Positions 7,547 to 16,810 are shown, counted from the first letter of the stretch. The stretch is 64,000 bases of DNA from Poritiphilus sp965212595 (GCA_965212595.1 CBDBVE010000009.1:248001-312000), one strand, 5' to 3'. Numbers and translations: made by a program. Notes: generated by a model not told the origin, from the sequence alone.

Positions 7547-8689
7547 ATGGCAACACTAGATAAAACTTCATTACAATTACCAAAAGAGAATCCGGAAGCT
7601 GAAGACTTCCTTCCACTGTTAGGAACAGATCACGTAGAACTTTATGTGGGCAACGCAAAGCAAGCAGCACATTATTATATGAGCGCCTGGGGATTTCAGC
7701 CTTTGGCTTACGCAGGTTTGGAAACCGGCCTCAAAGACAGGGTTTCTTATGTGCTTCAACAAGATAAGATTCGGCTCGTATTAACCTCACCCTTGAAATC
7801 TGGCGGAGATATAAATAGGCATATAGATGCACATGGAGATGGGGTAAAGGCCATTGCGCTGTGGGTAGATGATGCTACAAAGAGTTATGAGGAGACAACC
7901 AAGCGAGGCGCGGAAAGTTACTTCGAACCAAAAAAGCTAAGTGATGAACATGGCGAAGTAGTACTGTCCGGGATACATACCTATGGAGAAACCGTCCATA
8001 TTTTTATTGAAAGATCGGATTACAAAGGCGTGTTTATGCCTGGCTACAGAAAATGGGAACCGCATTATCAACCCGCCTCAGTGGGCTTGAAATATATTGA
8101 TCATATGGTAGGGAATGTAGGTTGGAACGAAATGAATAAATGGTGCCAGTTCTACGCTAAGGTTATGGGCTTTGCGCAGTTGGTTTCTTTTGATGACAAG
8201 GACATTTCTACGGAGTACACCGCCCTAATGAGTAAGGTAATGAGTAATGGGAATGGCAGGATTAAGTTTCCTATTAATGAACCTGCTGATGGAAGGAAAA
8301 AGTCGCAAATAGAAGAGTATATTGATTTCTACAATGGTGCTGGAGTACAACATATGGCACTGGCGACAGATAATGTAATAGAAACGGTTAAGGCCCTAAG
8401 AGATAGAGGAGTTGAGTTTTTGACCGTTCCTGTAACGTATTACGAAGATGTTTTGGATAGAGTTGGAGAGATAGATGAAGATTTAGAGCCCCTGAAAGAA
8501 TTGGGAATATTGATAGACAGGGACGATGAAGGTTATTTGCTTCAGATATTTACAAAACCGATTTTAGACCGCCCAACACTGTTTATTGAAATTATTCAAC
8601 GAAAGGGAGCGAAGTCTTTTGGCAAAGGCAATTTTAAAGCTTTGTTTGAAGCGATAGAGCGTGAGCAGGCCTCCAGAGGAACCCTTTAG
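7547..8689 (+). CDS. hppD: 4-hydroxyphenylpyruvate dioxygenase
   Basis: A 380-aa cytoplasmic non-heme iron enzyme that converts 4-hydroxyphenylpyruvate to homogentisate in tyrosine breakdown. Two VOC-fold halves are visible (about 22-160 and 180-350). The iron ligands are H186 (YIDHMVGNV), H269 (GVQHMALATDN) and E348 (LFIEIIQRKG), all present. The C-terminal helix ends G-A-K-S-F-G-K-G-N-F-K-A-L-F-E-A-I-E-R-E, typical of HPPD. Homogentisate dioxygenase is not in the window. It lies in the same region as a tryptophan 2,3-dioxygenase family gene, suggesting an aromatic amino acid breakdown neighbourhood. Start at ATG 7547 gives a normal length. Confidence 0.96.
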   Translation: MATLDKTSLQLPKENPEAEDFLPLLGTDHVELYVGNAKQAAHYYMSAWGFQPLAYAGLETGLKDRVSYVLQQDKIRLVLTSPLKSGGDINRHIDAHGDGVKAIALWVDDATKSYEETTKRGAESYFEPKKLSDEHGEVVLSGIHTYGETVHIFIERSDYKGVFMPGYRKWEPHYQPASVGLKYIDHMVGNVGWNEMNKWCQFYAKVMGFAQLVSFDDKDISTEYTALMSKVMSNGNGRIKFPINEPADGRKKSQIEEYIDFYNGAGVQHMALATDNVIETVKALRDRGVEFLTVPVTYYEDVLDRVGEIDEDLEPLKELGILIDRDDEGYLLQIFTKPILDRPTLFIEIIQRKGAKSFGKGNFKALFEAIEREQASRGTL

Positions 8690-8776
8690 CCCCAATTTTC
8701 TTAAGGATTTGTAAAATTTAATTGGGCAAGCATAAAGTATTGTTAATAGCCAAGTTAAAGAACGTTAAAACCAATA

Positions 8777-8804
8777 TTGTAATGTATTTCTTGTATTACA
8801 TTTG
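8777..8804 (+). promoter_or_regulatory. Promoter for the candidate small RNA
   Basis: TTG at 8777-8779, a 17-base spacer and TACATTTG at 8797-8804 form a full -33/-7 promoter, one of only two in the window where I find both elements. No protein gene starts within 260 bases downstream. Instead, two hairpins and a terminator follow. Confidence 0.65.
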
Positions 8805-8810
8805 TAGGAC

Positions 8811-8913
8811 ATAAGGGGTGGTTCCCTTATTACTTTAAGTATTGGTTTTTCATAATTTAAAGTTTGGTTGGTTATTTAGGAAAAGCCCTGACTCCCTGTC
8901 AGGGCTTTTTTTA
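8811..8913 (+). ncRNA. Candidate ~100-nt small RNA
   Basis: Transcription from the promoter just upstream would begin near 8808-8811 and stop at the terminator ending about 8913. The transcript would fold into three stems: ATAAGGG/CCCTTAT (8811-8817 with 8824-8830, six-base loop), ACTTTAA/TTAAAGT (8832-8838 with 8857-8863), and the terminator stem. A single-stranded T/G-rich linker (8864-8880) separates the second and third. No ORF of useful size is inside. It lies between hppD and the DUF3108 gene. It could alternatively be a 3' UTR of hppD or a leader that ends early. I cannot assign it to an RNA family. Confidence 0.5.
8881..8913 (+). terminator. Strong Rho-independent terminator
   Basis: AAAAGCCCTGAC, a five-base loop and GTCAGGGCTTTTTTT give an 8-bp GC-rich stem extended by A-T pairs and a long T run. 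It closes the candidate small RNA and would also stop read-through from hppD. The 160 bases after it up to 9072 show only AT-rich sequence and a possible ribosome binding stretch (AAGGAAAAG) before the next ATG. Confidence 0.9.
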
Positions 8914-9072
8914 TTCGAATTTTTCCGCCTTACAAAAAATAAAGCCGAACTTGAGCTAAAAAAAGAGGCCTTATATCGTAGATACAATAGTTTGGAATAA
9001 AAGTTGTTTTAATAACAATAAACTAATAATTAGATTAGTGTTGTTTAGTAATTTTACCAAAAAAGGAAAAGC

Positions 9073-9852
9073 ATGAAAAAGTATTACCTCATACTTTTTA
9101 CGTTTTTGAGTCTGTCTTTGACCGCTCAGGAAATTAAACCAGCTTTTAAAGCGGGAGAGTGGCTTAAGTTCCGTATCCACTACGGATTTTTAAATGCAAG
9201 CTATGCTACTCTGCAGGTGAAAACTGCCGTTGTAGATGAGGTTCCGGTATATCATGTCGTGGGCAAAGGCAAAACCACTGGCTTTGCCAGCCTATTCTTT
9301 AGAGTAGATGACACCTATGAGAGCTACTTTGGCAAGGTAGATGGGAAACCCTATAAATTTATCCGGAAAATAGATGAAGGAGGATATACTAAAGACATTG
9401 AGATCGATTTTGATCACAAGAAGGATGTTGCCATATTAAACGACAAAAAAAATAACAAAGAATTCAGTTTTACAATTCAGGATAGCATCCAAGACCTGAT
9501 CTCCGCCTTTTACTACATGCGAAATAACTACGAAGTAGGAGACTTAAGGCAAGGAGAATCTATAGAGTTGAAAATGCTTTATGATGATGACGGCATCTTT
9601 AAGTTTCGCCTTAAATTCCTGGGCAAGGAGGTGCTAAGAACTAAATTTGGCAAAGTAGAATGCCTTAAATTCAGGCCTTACGTCCAGTCCGGACGGGTCT
9701 TTAAGGAAAAAGAAAGTCTTTCTCTATGGGTTTCTAACGACCGAAATAAAATTCCAGTTAGAATGAAAGCCGATCTGGCTGTGGGTTCTATCAAAGCCGA
9801 CCTTGATGGCTATAATGGCCTGAAGAATCAATTTAAAATTATCATGGACTAA
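9073..9852 (+). CDS. DUF3108 domain secreted protein
   Basis: A 259-aa protein with signal peptide MKKYYLILFTFLSLSLTAQ. The mature part begins F-K-A-G-E-W-L-K-F-R-I-H-Y-G-F-L-N-A and continues with D-D-T-Y-E-S-Y-F and a run of beta strands, matching DUF3108, a family of periplasmic beta-barrel-like proteins without known activity. A purine-rich AAGGAAAAG lies 4-12 bases before the ATG, one of the few Shine-Dalgarno-like sites here. It precedes the tryptophan dioxygenase gene by 127 bases, a pairing I have seen in flavobacterial genomes. Function is unknown; an envelope role is inferred. Confidence 0.8.
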   Translation: MKKYYLILFTFLSLSLTAQEIKPAFKAGEWLKFRIHYGFLNASYATLQVKTAVVDEVPVYHVVGKGKTTGFASLFFRVDDTYESYFGKVDGKPYKFIRKIDEGGYTKDIEIDFDHKKDVAILNDKKNNKEFSFTIQDSIQDLISAFYYMRNNYEVGDLRQGESIELKMLYDDDGIFKFRLKFLGKEVLRTKFGKVECLKFRPYVQSGRVFKEKESLSLWVSNDRNKIPVRMKADLAVGSIKADLDGYNGLKNQFKIIMD

Positions 9853-9955
9853 GGTCGGTACATACCTGCTGTCTCTCAACTTCAACAATCGTTACAATAC
9901 TTTTGATTCTCACCTCAACTGCGTTCGCAGGGCTGTAATTTTTGTTTATTTGGTG

Positions 9956-9963
9956 TACATTTG
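9956..9963 (+). promoter_or_regulatory. -7 box for the tryptophan dioxygenase operon
   Basis: TACATTTG is a perfect TAnnTTTG box ending 16 bases before the ATG at 9980. No TTG is at the -33 distance. It would drive the dioxygenase, M23 peptidase and pgi genes, which are spaced by only 2 and 1 bases. Confidence 0.5.
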
Positions 9964-9979
9964 ACAAAATTTCAGATTC

Positions 9980-10948
9980 ATGAAAAATAAGGAGCGTATT
10001 GAATCACAGATTGCCAAACTTGAAGAAAAATACAAGGATTCTGGCCAGGATTTGAGCTCCTATTTAGACGGTCTGCTTTACCAGCGCTACCTGACTTATT
10101 GGGATTACATTCACCTCGATACTTTGCTGAGCATCCAGGTACCACGGACGCATTTTCCGGACGAGGAGATATTCATAATGTATCACCAGATAACAGAGCT
10201 TTATTTTAAGCTGATTCTGCACGAACAAAAACAGATTGTTGATGACAAATCTCAGAGCCTTCCTTTTTTTACAGAAAAAGTCAACCGGATAAACAGCTAT
10301 TACAAAGCATTGATATCTTCGTTTAGCATTATGATCAGAGGAATGGAAAAAGAGCAATTTCTTCGCTACAGGATGGCGCTCTTACCATCGAGTGGTTTTC
10401 AATCTGCCCAGTACCGCATGATTGAGATCTATGCCACAGGCCTTGAGAATTTAGTACACCAAACAGATAGAGATAAATTTTCTTCTAAAGACAGTGTAGA
10501 AGAGCTCTACGAGGGCATTTATTGGAAGAAAGGCGCGACTGATGCCAAGACCGGAGAGAAGACTTTAACACTAAAACAATTTGAATATCGCTATACCCCT
10601 CGCTTTATCAGAATTGCCAAGCAAGTAAAGGAAAGCACTATATACCATAAATATCTTAGTTTGCCGGAAGAAAGCAAACATAATAAAGCCCTTTTAGATG
10701 CGTTAAAAAAGATGGATATCAATGCAAATGTTAACTGGCCTTTGATGCATATGGGCTCTGCCTATAGATATCTGAATAAGGAAAATTCAGAAATTGAGGC
10801 CACGGGAGGTACCAATTGGAAGGAATATTTGCCACCCAGTTTTCAAAAAGTTGTATTTTTTCCGGAGATTCATTCAAATGAAGCGTTAAATAATTGGGGT
10901 AAACAATGGGTAGATCATATCTTTAACCCTGAAAAAATCGGAGACTGA
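9980..10948 (+). CDS. Tryptophan 2,3-dioxygenase family protein
   Basis: A 322-aa cytoplasmic heme enzyme family that opens the indole ring of tryptophan to N-formylkynurenine. The substrate-side histidine sits in F-I-M-Y-H-Q-I-T-E-L-Y-F-K (H69), S-S-G-F-Q-S-A-Q-Y-R is present (137-146), and the likely heme-ligand histidine is H257 in MHMGSAYRYL, followed by E-A-T-G-G-T-N-W, the counterpart of the GTGGS substrate loop. TDO is normally 280-400 aa, so length fits. Sequence departs somewhat from classical TDO (Y instead of W after the E-L in E-L-W-x-K), so substrate specificity is not certain. First gene of a tight three-gene operon. Confidence 0.85.
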   Translation: MKNKERIESQIAKLEEKYKDSGQDLSSYLDGLLYQRYLTYWDYIHLDTLLSIQVPRTHFPDEEIFIMYHQITELYFKLILHEQKQIVDDKSQSLPFFTEKVNRINSYYKALISSFSIMIRGMEKEQFLRYRMALLPSSGFQSAQYRMIEIYATGLENLVHQTDRDKFSSKDSVEELYEGIYWKKGATDAKTGEKTLTLKQFEYRYTPRFIRIAKQVKESTIYHKYLSLPEESKHNKALLDALKKMDINANVNWPLMHMGSAYRYLNKENSEIEATGGTNWKEYLPPSFQKVVFFPEIHSNEALNNWGKQWVDHIFNPEKIGD

Positions 10949-10950
10949 CC

Positions 10951-12234
10951 ATGCAAAAATATTGGGGCACCTTTTTAGCAGTACTGCTGCTTATTTCTTG
11001 TAAAGAAGATAAACCACAAAAAAACACTGAGGTGCTTGCCACGGTAGAAGGCACTGAAGAGCTCGCGGAAGTAAGGGAGTTTGGTTTTAATCTCGAAGAT
11101 TTTACGGTTGTACAGGATACCATTAAAAATGGCGACAGCTTTGGAGAGATCATGCTTGACAATAAGGTAGACTATCCAAAAATTGCACAGGTTTCGGAAC
11201 ATTATAAAGATACCTTCGATGTACGAAGAATTCGTGCAGGGCGACCTTATCTTATCTTAAAATCTAAAGACACCATTGAACGCGCTGAGGTTTTTATATA
11301 TCAGAATGATTTAATCAATTATACCGTAGTAGATTTTAGAGATTCTGTACGCGCATATAAAGACCGTAAGGAGGTAAAATTCGTTGAACGCGAAGCTTCT
11401 GGGGTCATCCCCCAGGGAGGCAATTTGTCTGATGTAATTGTGGAGAATAACATTGATTACATGATGGTTCACAATCTCTCTGAGATCTATGCCTGGACCA
11501 TAGATTTCTTTAAGCTGGAAGCCGGAGACAAATTTAAAATCCTGTATAAGGAGAAGTATATTAACGACTCTATCTATGCCGGTGCAGGGCATATAGAAGC
11601 AGCCTATTTTGAACATAGAGGGACCCCTTTCTACGCCTTTGCTCATCACGATGACTCACTTGATATCAGGGAATATTACGACGATGAAGCCAATAATTTA
11701 AGGAGGACCTTTCTAAGAGCCCCTCTTAAGTTTGGCCGACTTTCTTCCCGTTATAATCTAAAGCGAAGAATACGCTATTACGGTTATAAGGTAAGGCCTC
11801 ACAAAGGCACAGATTACGCCGCCCCAATTGGCACTCCTATTTTGGCAACGGCCGATGGCACGGTAACCGAATCTACGCGCAGAGGTGGTAATGGTAAATA
11901 CGTTAAGATCAGGCATAACGGCACCTATAGCACGCAATATCTTCATATGCGAAAGCAAAAAGTAAAACGCGGAGAATTTGTACGTCAGGGAGACGTGATC
12001 GGATGGATAGGTATGACAGGAAATACCGGAGGGCCGCATGTGTGCTATCGCTTCTGGAAAAATGGAAGACAAGTAGATCCGCTTCGTGAAGAACTTCCGG
12101 CGGCAGAACCTCTTGCCGAACCTCTGAGGCCAGCGTATTTCGAAAAAATTGATCCGATAAAGATGCAATTAGATTGTATAGAATTTCCTGAACAGCCTGA
12201 GCCTGATGAAGAATTGCTAACCCTTAACCAATAG
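10951..12234 (+). CDS. M23 family peptidase lipoprotein
   Basis: A 427-aa protein with lipobox L-L-I-S-C (lipidated Cys17), so an envelope lipoprotein. Residues ~45-230 form OapA/LysM-like regions. The LytM/M23 domain (about 260-380) contains H284-x3-D288 (HKGTD), H332 (YLHM) and the final motif G-P-H363-V-C365. In classical M23 the last motif is HxH, whose second histidine binds zinc; here it is cysteine. Cysteine can bind zinc, so activity is possible but not assured. The family cleaves peptidoglycan cross-bridges or activates other hydrolases. It starts 2 bases after the dioxygenase stop and ends 1 base before pgi. Confidence 0.88.
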   Translation: MQKYWGTFLAVLLLISCKEDKPQKNTEVLATVEGTEELAEVREFGFNLEDFTVVQDTIKNGDSFGEIMLDNKVDYPKIAQVSEHYKDTFDVRRIRAGRPYLILKSKDTIERAEVFIYQNDLINYTVVDFRDSVRAYKDRKEVKFVEREASGVIPQGGNLSDVIVENNIDYMMVHNLSEIYAWTIDFFKLEAGDKFKILYKEKYINDSIYAGAGHIEAAYFEHRGTPFYAFAHHDDSLDIREYYDDEANNLRRTFLRAPLKFGRLSSRYNLKRRIRYYGYKVRPHKGTDYAAPIGTPILATADGTVTESTRRGGNGKYVKIRHNGTYSTQYLHMRKQKVKRGEFVRQGDVIGWIGMTGNTGGPHVCYRFWKNGRQVDPLREELPAAEPLAEPLRPAYFEKIDPIKMQLDCIEFPEQPEPDEELLTLNQ

Positions 12235-12235
12235 C

Positions 12236-13879
12236 ATGGCGCTGAAGAACACTAACCCTACCGCCACAGAAACCTGGAAAAAACTACAAAAACACTATAA
12301 CGAAAACCAAGAGCTTTCTTTAAAAGGACTTTTCAAAGAAGATCCTGACCGAGCGGCCAGGTTTAGTGTAATGTTGGGTGACTTCTTTGTAGACTATTCC
12401 AAACATTTAGCAACAGATAGCACTTTAGATTTACTTTTTCAACTTGCACGGGAAGTAGAATTAAAAGAGGCAATACACAGTTACTTTAAAGGAGAGCACA
12501 TCAACCAAACCGAAGATAGAGCTGTGTTGCATACCGCATTGCGAGCAAAAGAAAACGATACGGTACTGGTTGCCGGAAAAAATATTATTCCCGAGGTCTT
12601 TGAGGTAAAAAAGAAGATAAAATCCTTTTCAGAATCTGTTATCTCAGCTGAGCGAAGAGGATATAGCGGGAAGGCATTTACCGATGTGGTAAATATTGGC
12701 ATTGGAGGTTCCGATTTGGGTCCGGCCATGGTTACAGAAGCCCTGAAGTTTTACAAGAATCATCTTAAGGTGCATTTTGTTAGCAATGTAGATGGAGATC
12801 ATGTTCATGAGATCCTAAAGGAATTAGACCCCGAGACCACCTTATTTGTTGTAGTATCCAAAACCTTTACCACACAGGAAACCCTTAGTAATGCTACCAC
12901 CATAAAGAAATGGTTTCTCAAGTCGGCAACGCAAGGCGATATTGCGAAGCACTTCGCGGCGGTTTCTACAAACTCTGCAAAGATTGCAGAATTCGGAATT
13001 GCAGCCGAAAATGTATTCCCTATGTGGGATTGGGTAGGTGGGCGATTTTCTCTTTGGAGTGCTGTGGGCCTTTCAATCTCGTTAGCCATTGGCTTTGAAA
13101 ATTATGATGCGCTTCTAAGTGGTGCCCATGAGATGGACGTTCACTTTAAGGACGCCTCTTTCGAAGAAAATATCCCGGTGATTCTGGCGCTTTTAAGTGT
13201 TTGGTATAACAATTTCCACAATGCAGAAACCGAAGTCATTATTCCGTATAGCCAATACCTAAGTAGGTTTTCGGCCTATCTGCAACAGGGAATTATGGAA
13301 AGCAATGGTAAAAGCACAGACAGAGATGGGAACAGTGTGGCATATGAAACAGGTACAATTATCTGGGGAGAGCCCGGCACCAATTCGCAGCACGCTTTTT
13401 TTCAATTGATACATCAGGGAACTAAACTGATCCCGGCAGATTTCATCGGCTTTAAAAAATCATTGCACGGAGATACAGACCATCACAACAAACTTATGGC
13501 CAACTTCTTTGCGCAGACAGAAGCATTGATGAACGGGAAAACTGCCGAGGAGGTGCGCTTGGAATTGGAAACGACTAAATTATCTGACCGGGAAAAGCAA
13601 CTATTAATCCCCTTCAAAGTTTTTGAGGGCAACAAGCCCACAACGACCATCCTTATAGAGCAACTTACTCCGGCCAGCCTGGGAGCCCTTATCGCGCTAT
13701 ATGAACACAAAATTTTCGTTCAGGGCGTTATCTGGAATATCTTCAGTTATGACCAGTGGGGCGTAGAGCTAGGGAAGCAATTAGCCTCTCAGATTTTAAA
13801 GGATATCGAGAATTCACAAATCAGCAAACACGATAGCTCAACATTACAACTTCTGCAATATTTTAAGAGTTCATCCTAG
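12236..13879 (+). CDS. pgi: Glucose-6-phosphate isomerase
   Basis: A 547-aa cytoplasmic enzyme interconverting glucose-6-phosphate and fructose-6-phosphate. The SIS-fold phosphate-binding motif is VNIGIGGSDLGPAM (about 149-162), followed by K-T-F-T-T-Q-E-T, the P-GI signature region G-G-R-F-S-L-W-S-A-V-G-L, the catalytic segment GEPGTNSQHAFFQ with its Glu and His, and D-Q-W-G-V-E-L-G-K with the catalytic Lys near the C-terminus. Length matches the E. coli type (about 549). The start is 1 base after the M23 stop, so it is translated from the same mRNA. The 164 bases after it hold an inverted repeat upstream of the next gene. Confidence 0.97.
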   Translation: MALKNTNPTATETWKKLQKHYNENQELSLKGLFKEDPDRAARFSVMLGDFFVDYSKHLATDSTLDLLFQLAREVELKEAIHSYFKGEHINQTEDRAVLHTALRAKENDTVLVAGKNIIPEVFEVKKKIKSFSESVISAERRGYSGKAFTDVVNIGIGGSDLGPAMVTEALKFYKNHLKVHFVSNVDGDHVHEILKELDPETTLFVVVSKTFTTQETLSNATTIKKWFLKSATQGDIAKHFAAVSTNSAKIAEFGIAAENVFPMWDWVGGRFSLWSAVGLSISLAIGFENYDALLSGAHEMDVHFKDASFEENIPVILALLSVWYNNFHNAETEVIIPYSQYLSRFSAYLQQGIMESNGKSTDRDGNSVAYETGTIIWGEPGTNSQHAFFQLIHQGTKLIPADFIGFKKSLHGDTDHHNKLMANFFAQTEALMNGKTAEEVRLELETTKLSDREKQLLIPFKVFEGNKPTTTILIEQLTPASLGALIALYEHKIFVQGVIWNIFSYDQWGVELGKQLASQILKDIENSQISKHDSSTLQLLQYFKSSS

Positions 13880-13944
13880 TTTTCTTCAGTACTAAAATAA
13901 CCCTTAATAACTTCTTCTATTTCAGGGGATTTTATGAAAAATTT

Positions 13945-13974
13945 ATGTTAAATTTACTGTTACTAATTTAACAT
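13945..13974 (+). promoter_or_regulatory. Perfect inverted repeat upstream of a TonB receptor gene
   Basis: ATGTTAAATT (13945-13954), a 10-base spacer and AATTTAACAT (13965-13974) form a perfect dyad with 10-base arms, 70-99 bases before the ATG of the receptor at 14044. There is no T run after it, so it is more likely an operator than a terminator. A poor -7 match (CACTTTTG) lies downstream. Confidence 0.5.
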
Positions 13975-14043
13975 TCGCTTAATGCCAAGGTGCCTAAAAT
14001 GAAGCACTTTTGCACAGGAATTGAAAACTAAATAACACTAAAA

Positions 14044-16788
14044 ATGAAAAAAATGTACTTCGCAATTGCCGCGTTTTTTATCACGGCAATGGCATTTTCG
14101 CAAGGGACAGTCACAGGCACCGTGGTAGACGGTGAACTGGGTGGCGGATTACCAGGAGCAACAGTACTAGAGGAAGGTACTTCTAACGGGGTTTCGACCG
14201 ATTTTGATGGAAATTTCAGTATAGAAGTTTCTCAAAGCTCCGGAACACTGGTTATTTCTTATGTAGGTTTTGTAACGCAAAGAATGAGCTTTACTTCTGC
14301 TGGTAGTATTGGAACCATTTCACTACAGCCAGATGCTCAAGAATTGGAAGGCGTTATTGTAACAGGAATTTTAGATATTGCTAAAGACAGGGAAACCCCT
14401 GTGGCTGTATCAACAATTAGAGCATCAGAAATTCAAGAAAAGCTTGGTTCTCAAGAGTTGCCAGAAATACTCAAAACAACACCATCAATTTACACGACTA
14501 AAACAGGTGGTGGATTTGGAGATGGAAGGATCAATATTCGCGGGTTTGACTCTCAAAACTCGGCCATCATGATCAATGGAATTCCAGTAAACGATATGGA
14601 GAATGGTAGAGTTTTCTGGAGTAACTGGGCCGGGCTAAGCGATGTTACCACAGCCATGCAGGTACAAAGAGGACTGGGTTCTTCGAAACTGGCGATCTCT
14701 TCTGTTGGAGGAACTATTAATATTATTACCAAGTCTACAGAAAAGGAAGAAGGAGGAGCAGTAACCTTTAGTGGCGGTAATGACGGATATTTAAAAACAA
14801 ATGTTTCATACAATACCGGAAAACTGGAAAACGGCTTTGCAGCTTCAGTTTTGCTGGGTAGAACCGCAGGTGATGGGTATGTTCAGGGCACAGAATTTGA
14901 AGGCTATAACTACTTTATCGGATTGGGATATGAACCCAATGACAAACATAATTTTCAGTTTATCTTAACCGGGGCTCCCCAAGTTCACAATCAAAGGACG
15001 TCTAGTTTCTTTAATACGGCAAACATTGAACAATTCTTAGAGTTTGGAACGCGATACAATTTTAATCACGGCCTTTTAAACGGAGAGGAATTTAACTGGA
15101 GACGTAATTTTTATCATAAGCCTGTTACTTCTTTTAACTGGGAGTGGAAGGTTAATGACAAATCTACTTTGTCCACTTCTGTTTACGCTTCGTACGGAAG
15201 AGGTGGAGGAACAGGTGATATTGGAAGACTTGGAGGTAATTTTGCAAGCTCCAGCAGATTCCGTGACGACAGTGGAGCAGTACTTTGGGATGCCATAGTT
15301 TCTTCTAATTCAGGTACGGAAACCACTTTTAATAATGGTTTTGTTTTCGGGAACACCTTAGACCCGATTACAGGAACTTTTATTGTAAACGATGACGGCC
15401 TAAATGATTTTGGAGACCCAGATGACCCTAACTACCTACCTGGAGTAAACAGAAGAAATGGGTTTATCCGCAGGGCTTCTATTAACTCCCATAACTGGTT
15501 TGGTGCAATTGCTAACTTCCATACTGAGATAAATGATAAATGGAATTGGGATGTCGGGATCGATTTAAGAAGTTACAAAGGAATCCACTACAGAAGAGTA
15601 GATAATTTACTTGGAGCGGACGGTTATAGAGACAATGACGACATAAATAACCCGTTTAACGTAATCACTCAGCAAGTAGAATCAGACCTTGCAGGACTTT
15701 GGAATGTTTTTAGAAGCATAGATGACGATGAAAAGCTAGATTATTACAATGATGGCTTAGTGCGTTGGGCAGGAGCTTTTGGTCAGTTAGAGTATTCAAA
15801 TGGAGTGGTATCTGCCTTTATACAGGGAGGATTGTCGCAACAAGGCTTTAAGAGAATTGACTACTTTAACTATTTAGATTCAGACCCGGCACAGGAAACC
15901 GACTGGGAAAATATCCTCGGTGGAAATATAAAGGGTGGCCTTAATTACAATATTAACGAAGCCAACAACGTATTTTTCAATGCAGGGTACTATTCGAAGC
16001 AACCTTTATTTGATGCTGTCTACCTAAATTTTGACAATGACCTAAACCCAGACCTTCGCAATGAAAAAGTGTTTGGCTTAGAAGCCGGTTATGGCCTCAA
16101 TTTAGGTGATTTTAGGACGAAAATTAATATTTACAGGACTAGCTGGACAGACAGATTTATTTCGGTATCTACTGAATTTAATGGAGATGAAGGAAATGCT
16201 AATTTACCTGGGGTAGAGCAAATTCATACCGGCCTTGAAATCGAGGCAAATTACCGCGCTTCTGCTGCCTTAGATTTCAGAGGTATGCTTTCTATTGGTA
16301 ATTGGGAGTATGGGGGAGATGTAACTGGTCCGGCATTTGATGATAGTAGAAATTTTGTAGATGATGTAACCTTATATCTCGATGACGTTAAGGTGGGTGA
16401 TGCTGCACAGTTCACTTCATTTATCGAAATGAACATCAGGCCAATTGAGGATCTGAAGATAAGCACGAGCTTGTTTACAGCTTCCCGACTATTCGCTCAG
16501 ATCTCAGCTGAGGATTTTGACGATCCGGATAATCAAGGCTCGTTACGACTGCCTAGCTACAATCTCGTGGATGTTGGTGCGTATTATAAGTTTAATTTTG
16601 GTAGCAAAAATGCTATCAGTGTGGCATTAAATGTAAATAACCTTTTTGATGCCGAGTATATTGCTGAGTCTTTGACCAATACATTTGCAGATGGCTCCAA
16701 TGCAACTTACAGGGGCATTGATGTATCTAACAAAGTATTTTTTGGATTTGGAAGGACATGGAATTTAAGCGCTAGATACGCTTTTTAA
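14044..16788 (+). CDS. TonB-dependent outer membrane receptor (CarboxypepD_reg-like)
   Basis: A 914-aa receptor. Signal peptide ends at AFSQ (residue 19). A carboxypeptidase-regulatory-like domain (about 21-95, G-T-V-V-D...G-G-L-P-G-A-T-V) precedes the plug (about 115-235, with I-N-I-R-G-F-D-S-Q-N-S-A and N-G-I-P-V-N-D) and a 22-strand-type barrel ending F-G-F-G-R-T-W-N-L-S-A-R-Y-A-F. It moves a substrate across the outer membrane using TonB energy. Plug and C-terminus closely parallel those of the receptor at 19121, so the two are paralogues. No SusD gene is nearby, arguing against a classical glycan locus. The upstream inverted repeat may control it; a terminator follows. Confidence 0.92.
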   Translation: MKKMYFAIAAFFITAMAFSQGTVTGTVVDGELGGGLPGATVLEEGTSNGVSTDFDGNFSIEVSQSSGTLVISYVGFVTQRMSFTSAGSIGTISLQPDAQELEGVIVTGILDIAKDRETPVAVSTIRASEIQEKLGSQELPEILKTTPSIYTTKTGGGFGDGRINIRGFDSQNSAIMINGIPVNDMENGRVFWSNWAGLSDVTTAMQVQRGLGSSKLAISSVGGTINIITKSTEKEEGGAVTFSGGNDGYLKTNVSYNTGKLENGFAASVLLGRTAGDGYVQGTEFEGYNYFIGLGYEPNDKHNFQFILTGAPQVHNQRTSSFFNTANIEQFLEFGTRYNFNHGLLNGEEFNWRRNFYHKPVTSFNWEWKVNDKSTLSTSVYASYGRGGGTGDIGRLGGNFASSSRFRDDSGAVLWDAIVSSNSGTETTFNNGFVFGNTLDPITGTFIVNDDGLNDFGDPDDPNYLPGVNRRNGFIRRASINSHNWFGAIANFHTEINDKWNWDVGIDLRSYKGIHYRRVDNLLGADGYRDNDDINNPFNVITQQVESDLAGLWNVFRSIDDDEKLDYYNDGLVRWAGAFGQLEYSNGVVSAFIQGGLSQQGFKRIDYFNYLDSDPAQETDWENILGGNIKGGLNYNINEANNVFFNAGYYSKQPLFDAVYLNFDNDLNPDLRNEKVFGLEAGYGLNLGDFRTKINIYRTSWTDRFISVSTEFNGDEGNANLPGVEQIHTGLEIEANYRASAALDFRGMLSIGNWEYGGDVTGPAFDDSRNFVDDVTLYLDDVKVGDAAQFTSFIEMNIRPIEDLKISTSLFTASRLFAQISAEDFDDPDNQGSLRLPSYNLVDVGAYYKFNFGSKNAISVALNVNNLFDAEYIAESLTNTFADGSNATYRGIDVSNKVFFGFGRTWNLSARYAF

Positions 16789-16810
16789 GCAAGTAGCAAA
16801 ATTCGAATGT

